Shown piece by piece: positions 10,641-21,792 of a stretch of DNA of 64,000 bases. The notes beneath the pieces are model-generated. The model ran no database searches. It worked only from the letters and a program-made list of their open reading frames with translations, and had not been told where the DNA came from. Made by a program: the position numbers and the translations under genes. Position 1 is the first letter of the stretch; the number at the start of each line of letters is the position of its first letter. Origin of the DNA: Hexactinellida sp. DTS-2022 (taxonomy: Eukaryota; Porifera; Hexactinellida); contig JAPNXP010000015.1 of assembly GCA_028753945.1 (NCBI GenBank), forward strand, positions 1,860,001 to 1,924,000. Direction: 5' to 3'.

Positions 10641-12237
10641 AGTAATCCATGGTCCAGCAAAATCTACTCAGTAGTAAGGCACAGTGGTTTAAAATAGCAG
10701 TTAGTAAAGAATAGGTATCCTGGTTGCAGATAGACATATGAAATGTATTAAATGCATATGGGTTATTGATAGCTGCGAATTGAATGGCATCATCAAAAAT
10801 GATGTATTCACTCTTTTAAGTTTAGTTCTGGGCGATTTGTTGTAAATCAATGAAACACAAATTTTTTGGTTTGTTAACAATCTTTCAATACTCACCCACA
10901 GTTATTGTTAAAATATCTTGAACATGGGGAATATTTCGTAAAAGTTCGGCCCCCATAGGATATAAGGATTTGTACACTCATGTAAAGGGGGTAGATGGTT
11001 ATTGAATGTAATTATAATGTGTATTAGAACTCATATAAACCCTAGATGACTTTTTCTAGCATAGCTGTCACTTGCGCATCACACTAAATAACCTCCGAAC
11101 TGTGCAAAACTAACTTCCTTCAATATCAAAATCCCAATATGAGTTCATAGTTCGCTGCTCTCATTGATGAAATTGTACTTAAGTGCTCAGTTGTTCTTAA
11201 TATACAATATTTACATACATTTGGGTAACCAAATAAGATATACTACTGAATAGTAGCGAATAATTAGTTTTAGCATTTTCATAGCAACACAAAGTGACAA
11301 TGGAATTCGCTAAAATATTTAAAGTTGCGCACTGTTTCGGGGCGTGTCAGTTTAAACTATGAATTTAGATATAATTAAGGATATCTTGTATCAATATCTA
11401 ATTGAAGTTTTGTGAAGTTTACTTTTATGGGCACTTTTGAGTTTTTATCAATTAAAATTTGATGCAAATGTAACAACAGATATAGAATTTGATTTCTCAA
11501 ACGAAATATTGAAAATACATTAATGAAAACAGGCTATTCTGTTTCAGCATACTTGAAGTGTATAAACTAAACTTAATTTGTCGTAATGAATAGTTATAAA
11601 ATGTTCTCGCTTGTATTTGAAGTGAAGCTAAATTTAGAATTATCTAGAACTACAATTTCAGCTAAAATGATCATGCATATTTGGAGTGCAATTGTATTGC
11701 TTCTAGGCACTCAATTGCTTAGAAATTTGAAATGAGCTTTATTCAAACAATAAGTAATCAATTGAATCGCTTAGAAACGAATTCTATTTTTTTCCTATTC
11801 TTTGGTTCTAAACCACTGTGTAAGGCCTTATATAACGAAGGTCACGGGCCAACTAAATTCTCAGTGCCCAAAGACTTGTACGTATAATCATATTATTAGT
11901 GAAATACAATAAACTAAACTTAATATTTTCATATTACAGATATAAAATCTGTTTTCCAACCACAATTGTTATCTGTATAAATATCCGGTCGGTTATTGTC
12001 GACTTCATGTCCGGCCGAAACCGGATATCCGGTACAGCTCTACTAACAAATCGATAATATTAAAACTCGATTGTTGCGTGTTTGTGTGTTTGTTTGTCCA
12101 GATTGTCCAGACTCCAGATTGTATTAAAGTGATGGGGGAATAGAAACCGAATTTATATATAAGATATAAATAAAGTTATAATAGGTAAACAATATGCTGA
12201 ACATGAATTTTGCATTTTTATACATTTCTAATGTGAA

Positions 12238-12413
12238 TACAGTGGAAGCCGCTTAATCGGGACTCCTCGGGAGTAGGAATTTAGTCCCGTTTATCCGGTT
12301 CTCCCGATTAACCGATATATTTATACTATTGATACGAATTGGTTTCCAAAGCCTTGTCCCGAATAACCGAATTTCCCGATTAACCGTCTCCCGATTAAGC
12401 GGCTTCCACTGTA
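12238..12413. mobile_element. TA-flanked MITE, family 2
   Basis: Inverted ends CAGTGGAAGCCGCTTAATCG and complement span 12240-12411, with TA on both sides. The interior repeats CCCGATTAACCG-type motifs in both orientations. It has the same CAGTGGAA terminus as the other TA MITEs in this window but different internal sequence. Confidence 0.8.
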
Positions 12414-13023
12414 TTTGTTGTTGTTGTTTACACAAATAGGTAAAGAGGAATTCCATGTCAAATCAACCAGTCATTTCACCACTATCAATCGATTTGTCTG
12501 TAAATTGCTTTGTAACAAGCTACTAGCAAGTCTTTACTTTCTCAAAATCTTAGACCAATCGGTTGAGTGGTTTTTGATTTATGACGTCACAAAATTACCT
12601 TTATTTGTTGATTATCCAAACATTTTTCAAAATGTTGAAGTACCATCTCACTTCAAACTCGTATAACTTTTGATATAATTATCCAATTCTTTTACTAATA
12701 TACTTATGTTTTAATATATGGAGAATTCCAATCAGATGGATATATTAAGTTATTAATTGTTTTATTAGTGAAAATTAGAACTGAAACCAATCCCGGAAGT
12801 AGAACCGGAACCATGACGTAGCAAAAATGTATATTTTCAGATCTCTTTATTTTTTGGTAATTTATTGTATGTAGTTCTTAATAAGTCATTGTGTAGAAAA
12901 TTTCACTATGGTTTCCATATCGAGTTATTCACATTTTTGTTCCTCTAAACGCATTTTATGTGATACTACAATTTATTAATGTTTTTATAAAAATATAATA
13001 CTGGCTAAAACCATCCTCTAAAC

Positions 13024-13295
13024 CAGTGGTTTTCAACCTTTTTTGTACTACGGAACCCCTAAATTGTTTGTGGCAGCACGCGGAACCCTACACTTCTATT
13101 CATCTACGAATATTTTATAACAAATTTAATTACATTTATTTATTAACTGGTATTGTCAGATACAGTTTCAATGTGAGATCTGTGATTGTTTACTTTTGCA
13201 TATTTCTTTTATTCGTGGTCTGGACTATTCTGAGTCTCTGATCTATTTACATCGATTTGCCAATAGTCCCTCGGAACCCCGGTTGAAAACCACTG
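13024..13295. mobile_element. hAT MITE with 8-bp target duplication CTCTAAAC
   Basis: Ends CAGTGGTTTTCAACC and GGTTGAAAACCACTG are perfect 15-bp inverted repeats, followed inside by related TACGGAACCCC and CTCGGAACCCC. The duplication CTCTAAAC flanks it at 13016-13023 and 13296-13303. This terminus is of the type found in hAT-Charlie-like MITEs. It covers 272 bp and has no coding capacity. Confidence 0.9.
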
Positions 13296-13586
13296 CTCTA
13301 AACCAATTAATTAAAATTCAAAAACAACCTGCAACGGGTATTATTGGTACAAAGTTAAAACTATGGAAAATGGTAGCAGGGCAGTATATAATATCCTCCG
13401 TGGTAGAAAGGTTGAGAAGTAAGGCAGCATAGCGGCCGTTAGTCTGAGATGCGTAGTTCCAATACGTCGCATAGCGACCGAGAGCAAAGGGCTCGTATAG
13501 AGTGAAACCTCGGGGATCCGGACCTCTCAGATACGGGCACTTCCCTCAACCGGGCACGCTTATTGGTGTTAAGCAAAGCTTATTAT

Positions 13587-13810
13587 GGTAATACCGTATG
13601 GTGGAAATGGTTCGAAAAACCAAAACCGGAAATTGTTCGAAAAACCAAAATAGAAAATAGTTCGAATTTTTTAGTGTTGCTACACCATGGATTTGAGAAA
13701 AACCCGGCATGAATCCATGGTCCTACAATACAAAAATGAAAGTCGAACTATTTCCTATTTTGGTTCGAACTATTTCCTATTTTGAAAAATCAAACCATTT
13801 CCGCATTACC
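13587..13810. mobile_element. GGTAAT MITE with 8-bp target duplication (copy A)
   Basis: Ends GGTAATACC and GCATTACC, with subterminal inverted GAAATGGTT and GGAAATAGTTCGAA motifs. The 8-bp duplication CTTATTAT flanks it at 13579-13586 and 13811-13818. A second copy, inverted in orientation, is at 54235-54407. The 8-bp duplication suggests hAT; the GGTAAT end is unusual. Confidence 0.8.
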
Positions 13811-14064
13811 CTTATTATGTATTACGATTTTACGAATAATGGAGTTTAATGACTAAATTACATAACAGATACATATCTTAAATTATCGACAATCCGTTAA
13901 AAAGTTCAGTTTTTGATTTCTGAATGAATCTAGAATTATTGATTGGACACTGGGATTGTGCATGTAGTGCCATGTACCGGCAATTGTATTCAGAGATACG
14001 GGCAAATACCCAGTACGCGCGCTCCAGACGAAAGTGCCCGGGTAAAGGAGTTTGAGTGGGGGAG

Positions 14065-14590
14065 CTGCATTTGTCCGAATTTCTAAGTCGTCATTTGTCC
14101 GAAATTTCAGAGTTTAGATTATTGTCATTTGTCCGAATCGATTTTTAGATTATTGTCATTTGTCCGAATCGATTTTTAGAATATTGTCATTTGTCCGAAT
14201 CAATTTTTAGATTATTGTCATTTGTCCGAATCGATTTTTAGATTATTGTCATTTGTCCGAATCGATTTTTAGATTATTGTCACTTGTCCGAATCGATTTT
14301 TAGATTATTGTCATTTGTCCGAATCGATTTTTAGATTATTGTCATTTGTCCGAATCGATTTTTAGATTATTGTCATTTGTCCGAATCGATTTTTAGATTA
14401 TTGTCACTTGTCCGAATCGATTTTTAGATTATTGTCATTTGTCCGAATCGATTTTTAGATTATTGTCATTTGTCCGAATCGATTTTTAGAATATTGTCAT
14501 TTGTCCGAATCAACTTTTAGATTATTGTCATTTGTCCGAATCGATTTTTAGATTATTGTCATTTGTCCGAATTGATTTTTAGAATTTTCT
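14065..14590. repeat. 31-bp tandem repeat array at left end of MULE 1
   Basis: About 15 near-identical copies of a 31-bp unit with core ATTTGTCCGAATCGATTTTT, with single-base variants such as CACTTGTCC and GAATCAATTTTT. The array is preceded by two diverged units. The same unit appears three times in inverted orientation at 16583-16682. Position at both element ends suggests transposase binding iterons. Confidence 0.92.
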
Positions 14591-14773
14591 ATGTCCGAAT
14601 TTCTTTTATCCTTGCAAAATGCACAATACGAGAAAAATGAATTTGGGATCTAGACGCGTATTCAAATTGATTTTAATTTTGAACTAACACAAAGATTAAT
14701 GCATTTATAAGATATAGGCGTGTGAACAGATGTGATGTACTATATATGAAAGAGAATATTTAAGAATAACTAA

Positions 14774-16402
14774 TCAGTAAATATTTCGAACCGGCTCTCT
14801 ATATTGGTCCGGCATATAGGACATCGTGAGTGACTCTAGTTCGATTACTTGTTGACTGCATACGTCGCAAAAACTCGCATGCCTACATGGCATGAAAATC
14901 CACGTTGTAGTTCTAGGCGAGAGACATACAACACATAAATGTTCGGGTGTATTGCTGTTTTGCTCTTCGGAGTCATCTTCTGAATCTTCTGAATCGCTTA
15001 ATTGGGTATGTTGTATAGTAGACATGCAGCCAACAGTATGACTGATAGATTGCAAGAATTGCCATGGTGTAAACTCTCCAACACTAAGTTTCTGTTTAAG
15101 GAGCGCTCTATGTCCTTCATTTCGAATACTTGTTGTTTTTCTGGGCCGAGAAATTTCTCTTCCTAATCGTATCCGCCCGATGTCATTGTCTACATCAATA
15201 ATTATTTCGTTTATGTAGGACATGAACGTCCATATTCTTGGATGTCTGGTCTTTATTCTTGCTTTCAATTTCGAATGATAGCTCTCTGCACCATTATTGG
15301 TAGCTATATTCAAGTTGTAAACTGACAATTCTTCTGAGGTTCTTTGAACCAGCCAATGTTTTCTCACATAATTCTTCAGTTTTGTTAACTTCTCTGTTTC
15401 TTCATTTTCTAAAGTTGGTGTAGAAATCAATGTGTATGTTGGATAAATTAGAGGTGCAGGCAAAAATGGTATGGCCATTAGTTGTCGTATGAATCTGGTT
15501 ATCTCAGGATTATTCTTGAAACCATGACTTAGACCTAGTTTTTGGGTTTTCGCCCAAATGCATTGAGTATAATGAAACCAGCAGCCGTAAACATTAATTC
15601 CAGGAAATACATCTCTAATTGCGTTGCGAGGTGCCGATTCCCAATCAGACATAGATGCTAATGGCTTTAATTGAGGTATGTGAATAACGATATTTTCTAA
15701 AATTGCTTTGTATAACTCCTGTGTCTTCGCCGACAACAAAGAGTGGATAGCAGGAAGAGTATGTCCATCAACAGCAATAAATATAGTCCATAATTGATAA
15801 TATTGATCTGGAACCGTTTGAAAAGTTCCATCAAACTGTAAATTTGTGATCTCTGGCAGTATAGTCTTCATCTCATTTGAAAAAAACACTACTCCAGTCT
15901 GTTCTCCGACTCTCACAGAAAATTTGAAATGAACCCCAAAACTAGTTGTAGGCAACATATCGACGAATTCACTAGGCGTTAATGGGACCTTTGGTTGTGT
16001 TTTTCTTCTGGCACGATACATTGACGACTCGCACTCAGGAAAAGAAATACCACGTGCACATATATCGTTCCTGGTAACGTCATCAAATACCTCCCTTAGA
16101 CCCGTGGTTTCTACTTGTTTAGCCATGGTCTTACATTTGGTATTTAGCTTAAAGATGTCGGATTTATAATCATCAACACTATGATTATGTTCCTTCATGG
16201 GGGTTATCAAGTTTCTAGTTCGATTTATCTTACCAGTTCCCCTGCATCCACCCCTAAATATGGCACACTTAAGGTAGATATAATTCTCATTGACTTTGGA
16301 TTGAACATACTTGTAACCGTCAGTAGTAGTCACAACGTTTCCTATACAGCGTTTATACTCTTCAGAAATGAACTCCATAATGTGATATAATTCCACGTGC
16401 AA
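14774..16402 (-). CDS. MULE transposase with FLYWCH finger and C-terminal RING (element 1)
   Basis: Frame of 542 residues; the likely true start is Met9 (16378), matching the start of element 3. FLYWCH-type zinc-binding domain is at residues 28-75 (YKYVQ, C46, C53, HNH 72-74). The MULE DDE core has D191 in FDGTF, D253 in SDWE, the C/H pair in GCWFHYTQ (272-279) and E373 in NNGAESYH. An acidic Ser/Asp/Glu stretch (469-482) leads to a RING finger with C490, C493, C506, H508, C512 and C515. The last Cys pair is lost through a frameshift near 14820; in another frame the sequence CPICRTNIESRF completes the RING. Role: cut-and-paste transposase; the RING suggests ubiquitin-ligase activity. Inside SAS-6 intron 1, antisense to the gene. 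Confidence 0.88.
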   Translation of the reverse strand: MHVELYHIMEFISEEYKRCIGNVVTTTDGYKYVQSKVNENYIYLKCAIFRGGCRGTGKINRTRNLITPMKEHNHSVDDYKSDIFKLNTKCKTMAKQVETTGLREVFDDVTRNDICARGISFPECESSMYRARRKTQPKVPLTPSEFVDMLPTTSFGVHFKFSVRVGEQTGVVFFSNEMKTILPEITNLQFDGTFQTVPDQYYQLWTIFIAVDGHTLPAIHSLLSAKTQELYKAILENIVIHIPQLKPLASMSDWESAPRNAIRDVFPGINVYGCWFHYTQCIWAKTQKLGLSHGFKNNPEITRFIRQLMAIPFLPAPLIYPTYTLISTPTLENEETEKLTKLKNYVRKHWLVQRTSEELSVYNLNIATNNGAESYHSKLKARIKTRHPRIWTFMSYINEIIIDVDNDIGRIRLGREISRPRKTTSIRNEGHRALLKQKLSVGEFTPWQFLQSISHTVGCMSTIQHTQLSDSEDSEDDSEEQNSNTPEHLCVVCLSPRTTTWIFMPCRHASFCDVCSQQVIELESLTMSYMPDQYREPVRNIY

Positions 16403-16683
16403 TTTTATACCCTTTTATACTGGTAAGATAAATTGAAATTTGTAATCGATAGATTCGCGAAAAGAAAATATTATGAACATTACAGTAATCTATAATGATT
16501 CTTAAGGTGTGATAAAAGACAGTTTGGATGTTTTAATAGTATCATAACCTATAGATATGGATTTGTTTATTAAATTCACTTTCGGACAAATGACAATAAT
16601 CTAAAAATCGATTCGGACAAATGACAATAATCTAAAAATCGATTCGGACAAATGACAATATTCTAAAAATCGATTCGGACAAT

Positions 16684-18504
16684 GTCGAGAAATTCGGGTG
16701 TCTGGGATTGTAAGCTTGAGTGTGTTGTATTGAAAATTGCTAGAGCAGCATATGTTGACGTGTCAAAAATTTTCAAGGCTAAGTTGACATTCTGTCTCTC
16801 TAACATAGTAGGCCAGCAAGCTTTGGAAGTTAATTTGTGTGCCTGTTTAATCAACGAAGACTGCTCTTTCTTGTACAATAACCTGATGTCTTGAAATCGA
16901 GCTGTACTTATCTTATTCACATCATCAGAATTAGGAATAATTAAAGGGTTTGGATAAGTGAAACTACGGTCATAATCTTTTAAATTTAGTCAATTGTTTC
17001 GAATTGATTTGATGATGTGTACAAAATCAAATAGCAGAAATAGTTTTCGATTTGGGTCATTAGGGTGAGAAACGGATGGAGTTAGAGTATTTCTATTCGA
17101 AGAGAATAGTTTAAAAAGGCTAACATTCAGTGGATAGTTGTCTGTACAAATGGCTTGTACTGTCAGGTCACAATGTTCTATATCTGAGATTACACACTTG
17201 ACCGCTGTAAATAAATCATCAGATGAATTTGAAGAGCAGGGCAATAGACGAACAATTTGAGACCACTTTCTATATAGACTTGAAGCCATTATTGCAAAAA
17301 CAGTCTTGATAGGTCGATCAGTCTCTAAAGAATACCCTACGATTCTTCCTCTTGTATAAGCTACAGTGGAGTTGACATGTATTTCATCCATATGCAAAAT
17401 TAAATTTCGTTCTTTTGAGGTAAAGTCTGCTGTTAATTGCTTTAGGAATGCTGTAAAATCACTTTCTAAACCGATTTTAGAGTAGAGTAGTTGCAAAGTT
17501 TTAGGATGCGGGAGGGAGAGACAGTCTAATGATTGGAGGTATCTGTAACATGAAGGAGACATAAGATGTGATTTGAGAGCCAGAACTTGCGTAATAACAT
17601 TAAACTTTCTTCGGTTTTTATGTACAAGAACATTATCCAGTTGGCACTGGATGAAGTGGAGACGTGCTAAAGAAGAAGATAAGTCTGAATCATTTTCAGT
17701 CGAAAGATCTGATAGTTGTGAATTTAGTTTATAAATTGAGATACAAAGGTGGTTAGAAGCTGATTTAACATGATGTTCAAATGTATCTAGTTCAGTTGAA
17801 AGTGAATCGGGGAAAGAATAAGATTCAATTTCTTTTAAAAGAAGAACAATTTGACGTGTATCAGTAATCATTTGTAGTGACAGAGGAATTTCAGAATTGT
17901 CGCGAAATCCTAAGACACCAAGATTTTGCTTTATCAATAAACGTATCTCAATTGTAAGAGCATGATCTTGGAATTTTGGCATAAAGATGTGGAGATTGCA
18001 GTCAGAATACCATACCATCCACTTTTTTGATATCGGTAGAGAGGACATATCTGTAACTAATGTTTGGAAATTGTGTACAGTAAACTTTTCAGTATCTTGT
18101 GCTTGCTGTTCTAAGCTTAATCTGATAGCCCGTGCAAAATTTTCTTCGTCCTTTGTTTCGCGGATAAATCGAGTGGGTCTTGGTAATTGCTCCGAAGAAA
18201 GATAACTAGGACAACCAGGTAAGATGGAAGGCACAGCATTTTGACAAAGTCTTGGTCTCGCGCGTGTTGTCTCCGTAAAATTTCCGTCAGCTTGCATAAC
18301 TCTGTCAAGCGTGACAATATCTGTAGTGTTAAAGTGGTTTAAGCACACATAAATACTTTTCAAGTCATCAGTGTCGTCACGATGGAGTGCATTCAACCAT
18401 TTAATGCGCAACTCTGGAGGGGCTGTAGGAAGCTTGAATACAGGTGTATAAGGTTCACTTCTGTAATTACTTCTGCATCTAGGAGCAGAGCAGTGATTTG
18501 GCAT
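16684..18504 (-). pseudogene. P-element-like transposase with THAP domain (copy 1)
   Basis: Start Met at 18504. Residues 1-88 are a THAP zinc finger with C5, C10, W36, C54 and H57, followed by AVPSIL (90-95), the motif that closes THAP domains. The rest matches the P-element transposase catalytic region, with HMDEIHV, ICTDNYPLNV and FDFVHIIKSIRNN. An in-frame TGA follows at about 16990, where a Trp codon is expected. The same frame continues with recognisable transposase (DIRLLYKKEQSSL, MLERQNVNLALK) to about 16684 and then breaks at the MULE 1 repeats. It lacks the C-terminal part, so it is a dead but fairly young copy. THAP9 in vertebrates is the domesticated relative. Confidence 0.85.
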
Positions 18505-18703
18505 CCGAGCGACTTAGTATTATCAACTTAGGTGTCGAGTCTTAATTAATTAACGAAAAAAGATAACAAAAAAAGATTGAAAGAATCAAAAGTAGAAGTA
18601 AATGTAGTATATCATAAGGAGTGTAAAACAGGATCCCTAATTATAATTAGCTAAAGAAAAATGAATAAAATAAAACAGGTATACCACGATCATATGTCAA
18701 CAA

Positions 18704-18863
18704 TACAGTGGATGCCGGTTATAAGCACATCGTCGGGAACTGCACTTGATGTGCTTATAACCGGCATGTTCTTATAACCGACATAAATTATACAGGGTAC
18801 ATGGCAACCGTTATATCCGATATGTTCTTATAACCGGTGTGCTTATATCCGACATCTACTGTA
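18704..18863. mobile_element. TA-flanked MITE, family 3
   Basis: Ends CAGTGGATGCCGGTTATAAG and a diverged complement span 18706-18861, with TA on both sides. Internal motifs CTTATAACCG are repeated in both orientations. Non-coding. Confidence 0.75.
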
Positions 18864-19440
18864 TTACAAAGAAGTGCAACTACATTGTAAAAAAATTTCG
18901 AATTATATTATGGTCGCATAATAAAGAAATTAATTTCTTAAAAAATAACCATAAATTGAAATTTTATTAATTATATAAAAGTATTATCTATTTATGATTG
19001 CTGTACTCAATTGTCATGGGACTTCTAACCAATCCATAGTACCAGTTTTTCATTGAGTACTCTCTCCTTTTATTTCGTACTCCACGATTCAACATACATA
19101 TGTTGCAGTGCAAGTGCGAATTTGCTGTATTCGCGAATACACCAACAACTTGGTGTATTCGCGAATACACTGGTGTAAATCCGAATTTATGTTAACTTGG
19201 CACATGTGGTTGGATATTTTTGATTCCGTGTGCTGGAAAATTAATTAATTACAATTACGTCAATCAGTTGGGATTATAATCAAATTACTTTGTTCTCAAC
19301 TGTAAATTACGCAAACGATTGACAGTGTAAGTGAGAGTTTGTTATTTTTCGAACCCTATAAATTCCGAAATATATGATATAATATTCTAACGTAATTATT
19401 TTGAACTACATTTTTCAACGAACTCTACTGATAGAACGTA

Positions 19441-20802
19441 ATGGACCAAATAACAGCATTTTTTGAATCCTTATTACAAATTCGGCATGCTAGTCAATCT
19501 AGTTTTTTTACCCAAGACGATGTTAAAGATAAAATTGAAATATTATTAAATGGAATGCCGCCACAAGGAGTTGAACATTCTAAATGGTACCGATTGAAAA
19601 ATAGGTATACCCTTGTTAAGTATCAAAACTCTTACATTCTCTATTCAAGAGGTAAAGGCGATGAACCCAACAAGAGGGTTGTAGCTCTTGAAGACCTCTA
19701 TGATATAATTAAAGAAGTGCATAGTGAGAGAAATCATTGTGGGCGTACTGGACTCCATAAATTTTTATTAATGAATTATTGTGGAATTACAGAAAAGATT
19801 TGTCAAATATTTGTAAATCATTGTGAGATCTGCCAGCAAAAGAAATCTCGAAAATCGATGAAGTCTCTTGTGGTGAAACCAATTGCATCATCTTCGTATC
19901 TCTCCCGATCTCAAGTTGATCTGATCGACTTTTCTAGTACGTTTCCAACTGATAACCATCCGTACAAATGGCTCCTTGTATACCAGGACCATTTTACAAA
20001 ATTTATTCGCCTTAGACCCCTCAAAAGAAAGTGTGCAGAAGAAGTAGCAGATGCACTAATGAATATATTCTGTGAACTCGGGCCACCATTAATTTTACAG
20101 TCCGATAATGGAAGAGAATTTAAAAATGATTTGCTCTTTAGGCTATTGAACGAAAAATGGCCCTCAACAAAAATTATTCATGGAAAGCCACGCCACCCTG
20201 AAACACAGGGATCTGTTGAGAGAACTAACCAAGACATTAAAAAACACTTGACAGTAATGATGTTGGAAAATAACAGAGACACCAACTGGGTAAAATATAT
20301 CAGTTTGGTGCAGTATAGAAAAAATACCAATTATCATTCTACTATTGGTATGTCTCCATTTCAAGCAGTGTTTAACAGGAAGCCTCCACAAGGACTATCT
20401 GAGTTAGGCATACCCAATGATCTAGAAGCTCACATTTCCAACGAGTGTGATTTAGAAAATGAAATTAATAGATGCAACCAGGTTGAGGGTACAGATAATG
20501 TCCCCACTGAAGAGATGTCATCAGTTATCAATCTACCTATCTCGTCTACACAAATATGTGTCGATCCCTATTTGGAAGATTTGTCACAGCCTTTCCCCTC
20601 TGCATTCCGCGTTTTTGATGAATCTGAAAATTACTCATCGAATTTAGAGCATACGACATATCTTCCCGAATCCCCCTATTATTCAAAGTTTCCTCCAATT
20701 AATAATATCGCAAGAGAGACTATCCCGACCAACTTTTCTGATCATGGAGAGAATACGTCGCCTATATATAGCTATAGAGGAGTTAGTTTGCATTGTTTGT
20801 AA
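19441..20802 (+). CDS. Ginger/KRBA2-like transposon integrase
   Basis: Frame of 453 residues. The N-terminal half contains an integrase zinc-binding region (HSERNHCGRTGLH, then NHCEICQQKK). The catalytic rve core follows with Asp in QVDLIDFS, Asp in LQSDNGREF, and Glu in GSVERTNQD, so the D,D-35-E triad is intact. HPETQGSVER, TNWVKYI and GMSPFQAVFNRK are typical of integrases related to KRBA2/GIN1, the domesticated descendants of Ginger transposons. No reverse transcriptase, RNase H, gag or LTR is present, which argues for a DNA transposon rather than a retroelement. A frame break at about 20790 separates it from the zinc-finger region that follows. Confidence 0.85.
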   Translation: MDQITAFFESLLQIRHASQSSFFTQDDVKDKIEILLNGMPPQGVEHSKWYRLKNRYTLVKYQNSYILYSRGKGDEPNKRVVALEDLYDIIKEVHSERNHCGRTGLHKFLLMNYCGITEKICQIFVNHCEICQQKKSRKSMKSLVVKPIASSSYLSRSQVDLIDFSSTFPTDNHPYKWLLVYQDHFTKFIRLRPLKRKCAEEVADALMNIFCELGPPLILQSDNGREFKNDLLFRLLNEKWPSTKIIHGKPRHPETQGSVERTNQDIKKHLTVMMLENNRDTNWVKYISLVQYRKNTNYHSTIGMSPFQAVFNRKPPQGLSELGIPNDLEAHISNECDLENEINRCNQVEGTDNVPTEEMSSVINLPISSTQICVDPYLEDLSQPFPSAFRVFDESENYSSNLEHTTYLPESPYYSKFPPINNIARETIPTNFSDHGENTSPIYSYRGVSLHCL

Positions 20803-21404
20803 CTGCGAGACTAGTGGAATCCATAGGTGTCCAGGATGCCACAAAAGTATACATGTAATTTGCCGTCGTACTGATGGAGAGGAGGGATACGGGAGTGCAG
20901 TATGGTGTTCTTACTGTGATCTAAAGCAGCAACAAGCACAACATGAAGTCCAGCGCAAAGGTATAAAACGTCGACAACAAACTCCACAATCGTATGCTGA
21001 AAGCGAGCAATAACAGTCTTCCTCCAGCCAGTGTAGGAGACAATATTTTATTGTCAATCGAAAAGCCTGATATGGTTACCACTCTTGGAAACAAAAACAT
21101 GATGGGTGTTGTTGTCAGCAATAATGACCAGATGTATTCAATAGGAACTAGTTATGGTATTTTGGAGAAAAAATTTACTAGAAACCAATTTCAACTCTGC
21201 CCCTCTAAGTTTCTTAAGATAGATAATCTCCCTACAAGCATCATTCCACAAAGCACTGCAATGCGAAACGCATCGCAAGGAGTAAGCTATTCTTGCAAGT
21301 GTAGAAACTGCTCAAGTTCTCGCTGTCCTTGTCGGAAAGCAGTAACATTATGTAACTCACGATGTCATCAAGGGAAATATTGTTTAAACAAGTCCCAAGA
21401 ATAG
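20744..21404 (+). CDS. C-terminal PHD-like and Cys-rich region of the Ginger-like protein
   Basis: Two overlapping frames continue the integrase protein after single frame shifts near 20790 and 21000. The first carries a PHD-like finger: CIVC, then CPGCHKSIHVIC and, further on, VWCSYC. The second carries a conserved block (SVGDNILLSIEKPD, MYSIGTSYGILEKKF, QLCPSKFL) and a Cys-rich tail (CKCRNCSSSRCPC, then CNSRC and YCLN). The decayed copy at 51132-53130 has the same order of integrase, PHD-like finger and Cys-rich tail. This supports one ancestral protein; here either two indels or small unspliced introns separate the parts. A PHD finger could direct integration to modified chromatin, which is inference. 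Confidence 0.75.
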
Positions 21405-21569
21405 GATAGTTCATACGTATTTAGTCATTTACCCATACTTGAAGGAGTGTTTGTTAGAATATTCTCCTCATACTAGTAGATTTTGCTAATAATTTACGTG
21501 CAACTCTTATCTAAGATTGCAAATGCTACAATTTAAGGATGCCTAATTACAAGCGTGTACACCAGACAC

Positions 21570-21792
21570 CAGAGATGGAATCGGTCAGGATTTTCATGAC
21601 CCGAACCGACCGGTGCAGTTGGAAATTTGACCCGACCCGACCGGCCGGTCGACCAGTCAATCATAGCTTACAATAATTTATAAATAATAGAACAAATTAT
21701 GATATTATGATATCGAATATATCATATAGAATCTCGACCTGTCGGTCGATCGGTCGACCGGTGCCGGTCAGATCCGACCAGTTCCGTCTCAG
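21570..21792. mobile_element. hAT MITE with 8-bp target duplication CCAGACAC
   Basis: Ends CAGAGATGGAATCGGTC and CCAGTTCCGTCTCAG are imperfect inverted repeats. The interior is rich in CGGTCGACCGG-type palindromes. Perfect duplication CCAGACAC at 21562-21569 and 21793-21800. It lies inside the Ginger-like element. Confidence 0.88.

Larger units (their letters stand above)
12046..13505 (+). mobile_element. Helitron-like non-autonomous repeat (+ copy)
   Basis: Starts around ATATTAAAACTCGATTGTTG and continues with a GT-rich stretch and TGTATTAAAGTGATGGGGG. It ends in a GC-rich block (13348-13500) with AACTATGGAAAATGGTAG, CGTCGCATAGCGACCGAGA and AAAGGGCTCG. The same start and end occur in inverted orientation at 22405-22810. 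The AT-rich 5' start resembles non-autonomous Helitrons, but no CTRR 3' end or helicase is seen. It is interrupted by a TA MITE (12240-12411) and a hAT MITE (13024-13295). Confidence 0.5.
14058..16685 (-). mobile_element. MULE-type transposon 1 with iteron arrays
   Basis: Left terminus GGGGGAGCTGCATTTGTCCG is followed by about 15 tandem copies of a 31-bp unit containing ATTTGTCCGAATCGATTTTT (14065-14590). The transposase gene follows on the - strand, then three inverted copies of the same unit at 16583-16682. The expected right terminal GGGG end is absent: the last repeat runs straight into P-element coding at about 16684, so the right end is truncated or recombined. No target duplication could be identified. 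Confidence 0.8.

Noticed and set aside
14065..14590. Regular 31-bp repeats considered as a CRISPR array
   Set aside because: There are no variable spacers between the units, the genome is eukaryotic, and the same unit sits inverted at the other end of a transposon.
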